From the NCBI RefSeq assembly GCF_000374845.1, contig NZ_KB895425.1, positions 24,640 through 88,639 of the forward strand: DNA of 64,000 nt, read 5' to 3'. The notes below the pieces were generated by a model, which was not told the DNA's origin, did not search any database, and saw nothing but the letters and a program-made list of their open reading frames with translations. Position 1 is the first letter of the stretch, and the number at the start of each line of letters is the position of its first letter. The stretch is from Paenibacillus terrigena DSM 21567 (GTDB lineage Bacteria; Bacillota; Bacilli; Paenibacillales; Paenibacillaceae). The position numbers and the translations under genes are program-made. Positions 33,923 through 44,903 of this stretch are shown in pieces.

Positions 33923-36882
33923 ACGCAAGCACAGAACGAAAAACGCTGACGATTCACGTGAATATGAACGATGATGGCGATGCGCTAATCCATGGATACT
34001 CGAACCAATTCGAGGTGATATCGGGCGGTTTACTGAAAGATCGGCTATTCGCCTATCATGAACCTTCCTTCTATGGGACGAACCTAACGACGCGAGTAAT
34101 TCAAGATCTAGAGTTCGTGGTGTTACCAGCCGGCTATGTGCTGTCCTTCTTCGCGAAGCTGCGGGTACTGCAGCATGTATCATGGAACTGGGAGGACGAC
34201 GCGACCGTACTCATCAAGCTGGCCCCCACTTTATCCGCGATGATCGATGCAGGGCAGTATGCACCTAGCCTTGCTGCGTATCAAGCTGGAAAGCTGCAGT
34301 GGGACTGGGAGAACGGTCAAATGGAGCAAGCCAGCCGTATGGCATTGGAAGAGATGGTGGAGCCGGGTTCTATGTTGCTCAGAGGGATGAAGGCAGCTTT
34401 CTCGCAAACCGTAATGGATCGGCATTATGAGAGTGAAGCTAAACTAGCTGATTTGCGAAGAGAATATCCGCTGTTATTCACGGAGCCTGCCAATCACGAA
34501 GCAGCCATTCATGAAGACGAGTGGCTCATCCGCATCGGCTGGAAGCCAGATACAGCGCCGTTCCGCCCTATCCTACAATTGATTGAGCCGGGAGAAGTCG
34601 AACCCGCATGGCGCCTTCAGCTGATGCTGCAGGACAAGCAAGACCCGTCGCTCCTCATCCCGGTTCAGCTCGCGGAAGACGGCCAAGCACACGGTGATTG
34701 GCCCGAAGCGTGGACGCAGTGTGTTCGCGAACGGTCCGGCTCTTGGCTCGAACGTCTAAGCGCCGTGCTGACGGATGATCAGATCGCCGGACAGCCTGAA
34801 CAGATATTAGGTAGTTTATCCGATGAAGCCGCTTGGCAATTCCTCACATCGGATAGCCATCGTCTGCTCGAAGCGGGATGGCAGGTACTGCTGCCATCTT
34901 GGTGGGAGGATGTTCGCCGCAAGAAACCTCGGGTGCGTGCCCAAATCATATCGACTCCTAACGCAAGCCCGTCGCTATTCGGCCTAAAGACGTTGGTCGA
35001 CTTCAACTGGCGGGTCGCGATCGGCGACATGGATCTTAGCGAGCAGGATTTCGCGGAACTTGCCGCGCGAGGCGAGCGGCTGATCAACTTCCACGGCCAA
35101 TGGATCGTACTTGATCCTACACTGCTGACACAAATCCGGCAAGCGATGCGCAGCGCCGACCAGCGGCAAGGGATGTCGCTTCAGACCCTCCTACAGATCC
35201 ACTTATTGCAGGATCACGAACGATCCCAGCCGTCCGTGAGTGCGGTGGACGCAGTAGACACGGAGGAGCAGATCAGGCTTGAAGTAGAGCTCAATGCGCA
35301 GCTGCAGGAGTTGATCGGACAATTAAATCAGCCTGCCGATTGCCCGACGCCAGCCATTCCAACTGCGCTGAAGGCAGATTTGCGAACTTATCAGCAAGAA
35401 GGCTTTGCTTGGCTTGCTTTCTTACGTCGGTTTGGCATCGGGGCTTGTCTTGCCGACGATATGGGACTTGGCAAAACCGTGCAATTCATCGCCTATTTGC
35501 TGCATGTGAAAGAATTGGCTGCTTCGACTGCGCAGGATGATCGCTTCCCTTCCCTGCTCATCTGTCCAACGTCTGTTCTCGGCAATTGGCAGAAGGAGCT
35601 GCAGCGATTCGCTCCAACGCTGAACGTCATGGTTCACTATGGCGCTCAGCGACTGAGCGATTCGCAGTTTACAGATGAAGCAAGACAAGCCGACATCGTA
35701 CTTACCACATATGCAACAGCTACGTTGGACGTCGAGGTACTTGAGCCGTATTCTTGGTCGTCCGTCTGTCTAGACGAAGCACAGAATATTAAAAACGCCC
35801 AGACGAAGCAGTCGCAAGCGGTGCGCCGGTTCACGGCCCATCACCGGATTGTGCTCACAGGCACGCCGATCGAGAACAATCTCTCTGAGCTGTGGTCCCT
35901 GTACGATTTCATGAACCCAGGCTATTTCGGAACCCTGCGCAGCTTCCAGCAGCAATTCAATACGGCTGTGGAGAAAGAGCGGGATAGGGAGCAAACTGCT
36001 GCGCTTCAGAAGCTAGTTAAGCCGTTCATGCTGCGGCGCAAGAAGAAAGACCCTGCCATCCAGCTGGATCTGCCGGACAAAAACGAAATGAAAACCTACG
36101 TCCATCTCACAGCAGAACAAGGCGCATTGTACGATCAGACCGTCCATCAGCTGATGGAGAGTATGAAAGAATTGGAAGGCATCGAACGGAAGGGAGCGAT
36201 CCTTGCCGCGCTCACACAGCTCAAGCAGCTGTGCGATCATCCTGCACTCCTCCTGAAGGAAGACTTGATGAAGACTGATAGCGCCGCGGAGAACGATCAG
36301 TCAATAGATACGGAGACGATCATTGCGCGTTCTTCGAAGCTGGAGCGCTTGGTTGATATGGTGAAAGAGTTGCGGGAAACAGGTGATCGTTGTCTGATTT
36401 TCACGCAGTATATCGGAATGGGACGGCTGCTGCAGCGAGTCCTTACAGAGATTCTGCAGGAACCTGTGCTCTATCTGCATGGCGGAACGCCCAAAACCGC
36501 GCGCGACCGCATGATTGAACAGTTCCAATCCGATGCCCTACCCGCTTCGTACCAGCCTAATGTCTTCATTCTCTCGCTCAAGGCCGGCGGCGTCGGACTG
36601 AATCTGACGGCAGCTAACCATGTCTTCCACTTCGACCGTTGGTGGAATCCCGCCGTGGAGAATCAGGCGACGGACCGTGCCTACCGAATGGGGCAGACGC
36701 GCGACGTAGAGGTTCACAAGTTCATTACGATCGGCAGCTTGGAAGAACGGATTGATGAAATGTTGGAAAGTAAGCAACAGTTAAGCGACCAAGTGATCAC
36801 TAGTTCGGACAGTTGGATCACCGAGCTATCTACGGAGAAGCTCAAAGACCTGATCACACTGCGCCGGGATTTTACAGGATAA
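33919..36882 (+). CDS. SNF2-family DEAD/DEAH helicase
   Basis: The 987-residue protein has an N-terminal bacterial SNF2 helicase-associated region (1-470). The ATPase lobes follow: LRTYQQEGFAWL, CLADDMGLGKTVQF (Walker A), DEAQNIKN (motif II), LTGTPIENNLSELW (motif III) and, in lobe two, LILSLKAGGVGLNLTAAN and RAYRMGQTRDVEV. It is a double-stranded-DNA translocase that uses ATP; the target process is unknown. It is translationally coupled to the SWIM-finger gene. A hairpin at 36950-36977 follows the stop codon. Confidence 0.93.
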   Translation: MNASTERKTLTIHVNMNDDGDALIHGYSNQFEVISGGLLKDRLFAYHEPSFYGTNLTTRVIQDLEFVVLPAGYVLSFFAKLRVLQHVSWNWEDDATVLIKLAPTLSAMIDAGQYAPSLAAYQAGKLQWDWENGQMEQASRMALEEMVEPGSMLLRGMKAAFSQTVMDRHYESEAKLADLRREYPLLFTEPANHEAAIHEDEWLIRIGWKPDTAPFRPILQLIEPGEVEPAWRLQLMLQDKQDPSLLIPVQLAEDGQAHGDWPEAWTQCVRERSGSWLERLSAVLTDDQIAGQPEQILGSLSDEAAWQFLTSDSHRLLEAGWQVLLPSWWEDVRRKKPRVRAQIISTPNASPSLFGLKTLVDFNWRVAIGDMDLSEQDFAELAARGERLINFHGQWIVLDPTLLTQIRQAMRSADQRQGMSLQTLLQIHLLQDHERSQPSVSAVDAVDTEEQIRLEVELNAQLQELIGQLNQPADCPTPAIPTALKADLRTYQQEGFAWLAFLRRFGIGACLADDMGLGKTVQFIAYLLHVKELAASTAQDDRFPSLLICPTSVLGNWQKELQRFAPTLNVMVHYGAQRLSDSQFTDEARQADIVLTTYATATLDVEVLEPYSWSSVCLDEAQNIKNAQTKQSQAVRRFTAHHRIVLTGTPIENNLSELWSLYDFMNPGYFGTLRSFQQQFNTAVEKERDREQTAALQKLVKPFMLRRKKKDPAIQLDLPDKNEMKTYVHLTAEQGALYDQTVHQLMESMKELEGIERKGAILAALTQLKQLCDHPALLLKEDLMKTDSAAENDQSIDTETIIARSSKLERLVDMVKELRETGDRCLIFTQYIGMGRLLQRVLTEILQEPVLYLHGGTPKTARDRMIEQFQSDALPASYQPNVFILSLKAGGVGLNLTAANHVFHFDRWWNPAVENQATDRAYRMGQTRDVEVHKFITIGSLEERIDEMLESKQQLSDQVITSSDSWITELSTEKLKDLITLRRDFTG

Positions 36883-36949
36883 GAATGGATCCAAAGAGGC
36901 GGCAAAAGCACAACTCGTTAACTCGTCTTGACTTAGCCGCCGCAGTAAC

Positions 36950-36977
36950 GATGCCGCCTCGATGTAGGGGCGGCATC
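36950..36977 (+). terminator. GC-rich hairpin after the SNF2 gene
   Basis: GATGCCGCC and GGCGGCATC form a perfect 9-bp stem with a 10-nt loop. A clear T-run is missing (TGATGCTTAATTTTC follows), so termination may be inefficient or the stem may protect the mRNA. Confidence 0.55.
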
Positions 36978-37040
36978 TGATGCTTAATTTTCTCCACGTA
37001 ACAAAGTCGATATCACCTGTAATATGTTATATCCACGCTG

Positions 37041-37442
37041 TCATATATCCGGCTGTTTCGCCCATCTGTGAAATTCTTTGAAACGAGTACCCTGGTAAGT
37101 AAGCTCTCCTTGGTCACCTACGACCATCAGTCCGTATCTGTCAGCCCTTACCGGCAATTCTATACGCGATTGTTCATCCATTTCAAACGTCACGTAGTAA
37201 TTCGTGTTCGTACTGGAATCGCCGGACCCTCCCCATACCTCGGTCCGTTTGTCCACGACTTTTACGGCTCTCTTTACGACTTCTGAAGCATTGTTTCCCA
37301 TCCAGATCCGGAGACCGCGCACCATCGCATATAAGAATCCTCCTACTACGACAGTAAAAACGAACCCTCCAAACAGTTTGAAAAATAAAGGCATATCCTT
37401 TATGAATCCGAAAAATCCAGGACTATCGTCAAAACCGTTCAT
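37041..37442 (-). CDS. DUF2500-like membrane protein
   Basis: The 133-residue protein has one membrane segment (about 18-42) followed by a soluble beta-rich domain with VVDKRTEVWGGSGDSSTNTN and LMVVGDQGELTYQGTRF. This is the pattern of DUF2500 proteins, whose function is unknown. AAAGGAG lies 8 nt before ATG 37442. It is convergent with the SNF2 helicase and has no operon partner. Confidence 0.8.
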   Translation of the reverse strand: MNGFDDSPGFFGFIKDMPLFFKLFGGFVFTVVVGGFLYAMVRGLRIWMGNNASEVVKRAVKVVDKRTEVWGGSGDSSTNTNYYVTFEMDEQSRIELPVRADRYGLMVVGDQGELTYQGTRFKEFHRWAKQPDI

Positions 37443-37533
37443 GAAATCTCTCCTTTACCAGTCAACTGGGTCAGTTTGGTAACTAAAAATCACAATAATT
37501 TACATATTATACGTTATTAGTTCATTAAACGTT

Positions 37534-37590
37534 GCACTACCCTCCCTTTAGTTTAATAAAACGAATAGGAAGCCACAGCCACCTGCTCGA
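37534..37590 (-). repeat. Cassette-border-like element, diverged
   Basis: The plus strand reads gcactaccctCCCTTTAGTTT followed by AATAAAAC. In gene direction this is TTAAACTAAAGGGAGGG then TAGTGCAA, matching the right module with a CTAAAGGG core. It lies about 35 bp from the 3' end of the ROK kinase gene. Confidence 0.5.
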
Positions 37591-37625
37591 TATTGGTTAT
37601 TTAGCTACCGTTCCTCGTTAACTGA

Positions 37626-38636
37626 TTACTCTTGAAGGAATCTCTCCATTTGAGTAGCAACGGATTGCCTTGAACGCATCTTACTGTTCGCATATGCAGC
37701 CGCGCCGATCATACCAGCTTGTCCACCTAATTTGGCTTGCTCTATCTTGCAAGCTTGGGAAGAAAGTTTTAGTGCATGATTTCCAACGGTATCACGTACT
37801 GAATTTAGCAAGCGATCACCAGCAGTTGACATTCCACCACCAACAATAATTATTTCAGGATTTAATAGGTTGATTACATTCGAGAGGCCAATTCCAAGAA
37901 TCTTTCCTGTTTCGTGCATAACCTCAATTGCAAGTAAATCTCCCATATCGTATGCCTCTGATATCATTTGGGCAGTAATTTCCGTCCGATCGTCTCCCAC
38001 CCATTGCAATACGATGCTTGACCGACCTTCCTCAAGTTTATCTGTAAAGGTTTTAACCATTCCTATTGCAGATACGTATCTACCCAGACAACCTGAGCTT
38101 CCACAACGGCACGGACGGCCTTCCCGGTACATATTCATATGCCCAATCTCGCCCGCGCTAGATGTTGTACCGTAGAATACAATTCCATTATTTACAATAC
38201 CTGATCCTAAACCAGTACCTAACGTGATCAATACCAAGTTTTTGTAACCTGTTCCTGCACCAAACAGCCATTCACCATACATATTAACCCGTACATCATT
38301 GTCGATAAAAACAGGAAAGTCGAAATTGCTTTTCATTTGATTCACAACATGAATGTTTTCCCATTCTGGAAAGTTTGGTGAAAATATTGATAGACCTTCA
38401 TCTGGATTAAGTAAACCAGGGATTCCCATACCCATGCACTTAATAGAAGTTTGATTGATTCCTTCGTTCGACATCATCTCTTGAACAATTTCTTTAATTC
38501 TGTTTAATACATGAGTAGGTCCTTTTGCTGCTTCCGTAGGGTCACTTCTTTCTTGAAATCTTTGAAACTCCGTGTTGAAAATAGCTGACTTAATATTTGT
38601 TCCACCAAGGTCAATTCCAATAATATATTTACTCAT
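37626..38636 (-). CDS. ROK-family sugar kinase (glucokinase-like)
   Basis: The 336-residue protein has the phosphate loop GIDLGGTNIK (7-16), a catalytic Asp114 in FIDNDVRVN, and the ROK zinc site (His166, Cys176, Cys178, Cys183 in RPCRCGSSGCLGRY). There is no N-terminal helix-turn-helix, so it is a kinase and not a NagC/XylR-type repressor. Glucose or an amino sugar is the likely substrate. A GCGGGGA ribosome binding site precedes ATG 38636. It is a single-gene unit between two repeat elements. Confidence 0.88.
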   Translation of the reverse strand: MSKYIIGIDLGGTNIKSAIFNTEFQRFQERSDPTEAAKGPTHVLNRIKEIVQEMMSNEGINQTSIKCMGMGIPGLLNPDEGLSIFSPNFPEWENIHVVNQMKSNFDFPVFIDNDVRVNMYGEWLFGAGTGYKNLVLITLGTGLGSGIVNNGIVFYGTTSSAGEIGHMNMYREGRPCRCGSSGCLGRYVSAIGMVKTFTDKLEEGRSSIVLQWVGDDRTEITAQMISEAYDMGDLLAIEVMHETGKILGIGLSNVINLLNPEIIIVGGGMSTAGDRLLNSVRDTVGNHALKLSSQACKIEQAKLGGQAGMIGAAAYANSKMRSRQSVATQMERFLQE

Positions 38637-38750
38637 AACTAATCCCCGCTCTCATTATTTTCAAATATCGTAAATTACTAGATTAATAAAAAGAATGGAC
38701 TTATGAGACTATTATCATGGAAATTTATCACATCGAGTTTACTGCAATAA

Positions 38751-38826
38751 TCTCCCGTTATTCAATGACAAAGCAGACCGCCGTGGCAGTCTGCTCAATT
38801 TCATTATCGTGTCCTGTTAGTTGAAC
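38751..38826 (-). repeat. Cassette-border-like element, two cores and palindrome
   Basis: In gene direction: CTAACAGGACACGATAATG, then GCAGAC...GTCTGC arms around a 10-nt loop, then TTGAATAACGGGAG. The stem sequence differs from other copies (GCAGAC instead of GGCAGCC) but pairing is retained, which suggests that the structure is selected. It starts 34 bp after the VOC stop codon. Confidence 0.65.
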
Positions 38827-38860
38827 CATGTCGGATGAACTCTGAGATGCTGATGTTTTC

Positions 38861-39280
38861 TCATCCTTTATAAGGAGTGACTACAGAAAACTTATGCCCG
38901 TCCAAATCTCTGAAGTGAAAGCTTCTACCGCAAATGCCTCCATCCATTAAATCGGTCACTTCTACCCCATCCTCTTTCAATCCCTGGTACAGTGAATCGA
39001 TTGATTCGTCATCTACTTCAAAATTCATTGTAAACATTTCGAAATCTGATCCATCTTCTCCCTTAGTGAGGAAGCTTAACGTTTTTCTATCCTTAACGGG
39101 TATTAAAAAAATTGCGCCTTCACGCATGTAAAGCATCGCACTGCTCTCAGGACCTGCATCGCCATTCCAATTAAATTTAAAATGTTTTACGTACCATTCG
39201 GCAGATTTCTTGGTGTCAGTGACGGGAATATAATTACAGCACACCCGTCTAATAAGTCGCTCACTCATAGCTTCATTCAT
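38861..39280 (-). CDS. VOC family protein
   Basis: The 139-residue protein reads NYIPVTDTKKSAEWYVKHF near the start and HFRDLDGHKFSVV near the end, a complete VOC module. It is most like bleomycin-resistance-type members, but the ligand is unknown. CGGGGTG precedes the ATG by about 5 nt. A shorter start at ATG 39268 is possible. It is followed on its 3' side by a well-preserved cassette-border element. Confidence 0.85.
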   Translation of the reverse strand: MNEAMSERLIRRVCCNYIPVTDTKKSAEWYVKHFKFNWNGDAGPESSAMLYMREGAIFLIPVKDRKTLSFLTKGEDGSDFEMFTMNFEVDDESIDSLYQGLKEDGVEVTDLMDGGICGRSFHFRDLDGHKFSVVTPYKG

Positions 39281-39470
39281 TTTTACACCCCGACATCATC
39301 TCTGATATAGATCAACATTTAGAAAAAATACCCATTTAAAGAATATCGTAGTATGCAACAATTTGTAAATGTTTATCATCCGACATACTACGTAATCCTG
39401 CCCAAGCAGAGTCATGCCCCTAATAATAGTGTCGTACCGATTTCTCTGTGCTTCATTTCTAAAAACGATA

Positions 39471-40334
39471 CTATTGCAACGTCTTCCAATATTCCCACGC
39501 TTTCAAGTAATCTTCCAAATCATGCGGATGTAATTTTATACAGATCCCAATTCGACAATAAAGTTGAAAGATTACTTCTTCAATCAGCCTTGATTCTTCA
39601 ATAGATTCATGATGAAGCAAATTAAAGGCTGCCATTAAAGTCTCTAGGTTCAAATCGTCTGGAGAAGAGCAAAAAGCGTAAGTAAAATCGTATAGCATAG
39701 GACCAATCATCGGTGATGGGTCTATAACACCAACAAGTGAGTCTTCATGAAATACAAAATTATGCACACCAGTATCCCCATGCAGCAAATATCTTACTTC
39801 TTGATCTTCATTTTTCGATATGTTCTCAAATATTGTTTCTACTCTTGTATAATCCTCAATTGATAAAAGGCTTCCCCAATCATTTCTTGTATCCACCAAA
39901 CTCCGATAGTTCCACTCACGCCAAGACTGAATCGGTGATCCTAGCCTTCCCCATTTATCCGTTTGTACATATTTTTCGTAATTATTAAAAAGTTCTTTTA
40001 CTAAGATTGTAAGCCATTCTATTTTTAATCCACGATTAAAATGCGTTGTACCTGTGATATATGTATACACGATATATGCTTTTGCAGGATCGGTATAGAG
40101 AATTTCAGGAAAAAGTCTAAGGTGCCGATAAGTACCAAGAAATTGTTCGGTCAAAGTAATTTGATGCGGACGATCAATTTTCAGAACGTATTTTGATTCG
40201 TCGTGCTCTGAAAGAAAATAAACAATACCATCAGTAGACCCAGTCTTATTATTAGTTGCAATAACATTGTTATCAATTATGCCTTCTTCATTAAGAATAT
40301 TTATGATACTGTTAACATCTACTTTTTCTAACAT
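39471..40334 (-). CDS. Aminoglycoside phosphotransferase (APH)-family kinase
   Basis: The 287-residue protein has the APH catalytic motif LLHGDTGVHNF (His185, Asp187, Asn192) and the metal-binding VIDPSP (Asp205). The N-terminal lobe contains YVLKIDRPHQ with the ATP-contact lysine. Family members phosphorylate aminoglycosides, macrolides, choline or homoserine, and this sequence does not match a known resistance enzyme that I can name. AAGGGGAA lies 7 nt before the ATG. It is a candidate resistance determinant only by family. Confidence 0.8.
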   Translation of the reverse strand: MLEKVDVNSIINILNEEGIIDNNVIATNNKTGSTDGIVYFLSEHDESKYVLKIDRPHQITLTEQFLGTYRHLRLFPEILYTDPAKAYIVYTYITGTTHFNRGLKIEWLTILVKELFNNYEKYVQTDKWGRLGSPIQSWREWNYRSLVDTRNDWGSLLSIEDYTRVETIFENISKNEDQEVRYLLHGDTGVHNFVFHEDSLVGVIDPSPMIGPMLYDFTYAFCSSPDDLNLETLMAAFNLLHHESIEESRLIEEVIFQLYCRIGICIKLHPHDLEDYLKAWEYWKTLQ

Positions 40335-40443
40335 TATTCATTTCCCCTTTAACCCCATTAGTTAAAATGTAAATTTCTACTATTTTATTAATATATGGTG
40401 GTTTACAAGGGGATTCAAGATAAAGTTTTGTTATAATCAATTA

Positions 40444-40490
40444 CACTGTCCTTTAGCGTAACAAAGGCTGCCGATTCCTCTCTGCAGACT
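40444..40490 (-). repeat. Cassette-border-like element, last copy in the window
   Basis: The plus strand reads actgtcCTTTAGCGTAACAA and then AGGCTGCCG, so a CTAAAGGACAG core and one arm of the GGCTGCC stem are present. The second arm is reduced to GCAG. It lies 8 bp from the SDR stop codon. No further copy was found to the right. Confidence 0.5.
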
Positions 40491-40497
40491 ATTCTTT

Positions 40498-41271
40498 TTA
40501 GTAATAAACGGAATTTCCAATGCCGCCGGTTACCGAAATGACATCGCCGCTAATCGATGCCGACAAAGGTGAAACCAGGAAGGTAACGACATTAGCAATT
40601 TCCTCCGCTGTAATCAAGCGACCGAGTGAATTCATTGCCTCTAACTGGCGTAAAGCATCCTCATCAGTAACCCGTTCTCTAAATGCTTCTGTACTTACAA
40701 TACCTGGATAAACCGCATTGACGGTAATTCCGTGCTTCCCTAATTCCATTGATGCGGATTTTGTTAAATGGATAACTGATGCATTACGCGGACCGGAACT
40801 AAAATAACTGCCGCCTATTCTGGCAGCTAAACCGCTTATATTTATGATACGTCCCCAATTATATTTAATCATATAAGGTGCTACAGCACGGATACTGCGA
40901 AAATAGCCCAAATACTTTTCTTCAAAATCTTTCAGAATAAGTTCATCATTAATGCTGTTAAAATCCTCTGGCTCCTGGCCACCAACACGAGCCCCGCTGT
41001 TAATTAGAATATCAATACTCCCCATCGCCGCAGCTGAATTTTCAACTAATTTTAGGATAGAGTCAGGATTCGTGGTATCTGCCACAATCGGATAGATATT
41101 TCTTTTTGTTTCCTGAGCCAATTCCTCTGCAGCGATTTTTAGCGAGGATTCGTTTCTTGAACAAATCGTACAGTCTACACCTTCCAGAGCCATTTGTCGG
41201 GCAATCGCTTTCCCAATGCCACGGCTTCCTCCAACAATAAGTGCTTTTTTTCCAGTTAACTTTAAGTCCAT
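40498..41271 (-). CDS. SDR-family oxidoreductase with altered catalytic motif
   Basis: The 257-residue protein has the NAD(P)-binding GGSRGIG (14-20), the NSGA structural motif (91-94) and Ser146 in INISGLA. The YxxxK catalytic motif is not where it should be: residues 159-163 read SGPRN, with Tyr156 three residues early and no lysine until 171. The C-terminus (GDVISVTGGI) is normal. So cofactor binding is likely, but classical dehydrogenase catalysis is doubtful. The same SGPRN variant may mark a subfamily. Confidence 0.8.
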   Translation of the reverse strand: MDLKLTGKKALIVGGSRGIGKAIARQMALEGVDCTICSRNESSLKIAAEELAQETKRNIYPIVADTTNPDSILKLVENSAAAMGSIDILINSGARVGGQEPEDFNSINDELILKDFEEKYLGYFRSIRAVAPYMIKYNWGRIINISGLAARIGGSYFSSGPRNASVIHLTKSASMELGKHGITVNAVYPGIVSTEAFRERVTDEDALRQLEAMNSLGRLITAEEIANVVTFLVSPLSASISGDVISVTGGIGNSVYY

Positions 41272-41318
41272 AACTGCAACCTCCTAGTTTAAATTAACAC
41301 GATATATAACGTTATCAT

Positions 41319-43928
<2,610 letters not shown>

Positions 43929-43954
43929 CTATCCATTAAAATGAGAAAAAACAT

Positions 43955-43992
43955 TTGACAAGAATTTACCGGCATGGTACACTTAAAGTGTA
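43955..43992 (+). promoter_or_regulatory. Strong sigma-A-type promoter with operator-like palindrome
   Basis: TTGACA (43955-43960) and TACACT (43978-43983) are 17 bp apart on the plus strand. TACACTTAAAGTGTA (43978-43992), a perfect 7+1+7 palindrome, overlaps the -10. On the minus strand the same DNA holds a weaker promoter candidate for rph (TTACAC, 18 bp, GTAAAT). A repressor bound here could control both directions. Confidence 0.6.
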
Positions 43993-44087
43993 AGGTGCGC
44001 TATTTATGACCGCATAACTATAATCAATCGTGATCTGATTATATGCAATATGAAAGAACCTGATAAAGCTATCCAGGTTCTTTTTTG
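43990..44087 (+). ncRNA. Candidate short structured RNA divergent from rph
   Basis: Between the promoter at 43955 and the terminator at 44053-44086 a transcript of about 95 nt is predicted, with no open frame longer than a few codons. It contains a hairpin of TATAATCA (44019-44026) and TGATTATA (44036-44043) and the terminator stem. No known RNA family is recognised. It could also be the leader of a lost gene. Confidence 0.4.
44053..44086 (+). terminator. Intrinsic terminator of the short transcript
   Basis: AGAACCTG and CAGGTTCT form the stem core, with ATA/TAT extending it with one bulged base, followed by T6 on the plus strand. Confidence 0.8.
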
Positions 44088-44186
44088 ATTTCCCACTATC
44101 ATTCGTCACATCAAAAACCATGGTTCGAGCCGAACTCTGTCACTGCATAACTTTTCAAATTCATTTTTTTACCTATTGTGAAAGTA

Positions 44187-44471
44187 TTAGATATGCCCCA
44201 GCTTGTCGGGGTTCCGAACGATATAAAGCTTGTGGATCTTCCCTTCATCGATATGTAATAGGATCACGGAATGGAATGGATTGCGCTGAATGGCTGGTTG
44301 TCCGTTGACATGCCCTATTTCGATGACCACTTCTTCTCCGATCATCACTGCTTTACGCAAACCACCGAGAAGGAAGCGACCAACCATGCGAGATTGGCTG
44401 ACATCAGTGAACACTTTAAACTTTGTGACATTCACTTTGTTTAGCGTATTGCAGTCAAATCTCGGCTCCAT
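44187..44471 (-). pseudogene. ECF41-type sigma factor SnoaL-like domain remnant
   Basis: The 94 codons end VNGQPAIQRNPFHSVILLHI and then DEGKIHKLYIVRNPDKLGHI. The xNGQPAxxx ... DGxIxxxYxxxNPDKL pattern is the hallmark of the C-terminal SnoaL-like domain of ECF41 sigma factors. The sigma-2 and sigma-4 regions are absent, and the stretch before FLLGGLRKA has lost similarity. It is a fragment of what was once an ECF41 gene and probably does not function. Confidence 0.55.
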
Positions 44472-44830
44472 GTGTACTGCATTTTGTCATAAACCATCCC
44501 TCCCTTTTTGTTAAGTAATCCTGAATTTCGTTATGATAATATCAAATCTCTATTTACATGCCCGCAGCAACCCACGGTTTTGCCCCAGGCCGATGCCGAA
44601 GACACCCATCATCAATTCATCTTGCCTCAACTCCCTTTACGTTTTGCACATATAACGATGTAAGGTTCTGATTTGTAACTCCGGAATCAAACGAATGTCA
44701 TTGATCAATCATGAACCGATGCTAGGTTTGACACTTACACCATATCCGGTTATTGGGCCATTAGGCTCCAAGTCCCTAAAGAAAAACCCCCTATTTTCAT
44801 ACATAAATATAAAAAAAATTTATTTTGCAC

Positions 44831-44861
44831 TTGAAACTTACGTAACGGAATGTCTTATGAT
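44831..44861 (+). promoter_or_regulatory. MerR-type promoter with 19-bp spacer
   Basis: TTGAAA (44831-44836) and TATGAT (44856-44861) are separated by exactly 19 bp, the overlong spacing that MerR regulators correct by untwisting DNA. The spacer contains the palindrome TTACGTAA. It lies 43 bp upstream of the MerR-family gene, so autoregulation of the whole operon is expected. The rest of the gap 44472-44830 holds no gene. Confidence 0.7.
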
Positions 44862-44903
44862 TTGGATACCGGTAAAAACCTCGCGCGAAAAAAGGGGCTG
44901 ATC

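Noticed and set aside
30180..36911. Antisense frames opposite the transposase, SWIM and SNF2 genes
   Set aside because: All are shadows of strong coding frames without start signals.
39300..39470. A further cassette-border element between the VOC and APH genes
   Set aside because: A taatcctgccc stretch at 39390 hints at one, but the TAAC core and TAGTTCAA are not there.
1929..40490. Classical integron attC sites
   Set aside because: attC sites end in inverted RYYYAAC/GTTRRRY cores. The cores here are direct repeats of TAACGGG, and some genes have their own promoters. The resemblance is in organisation only.
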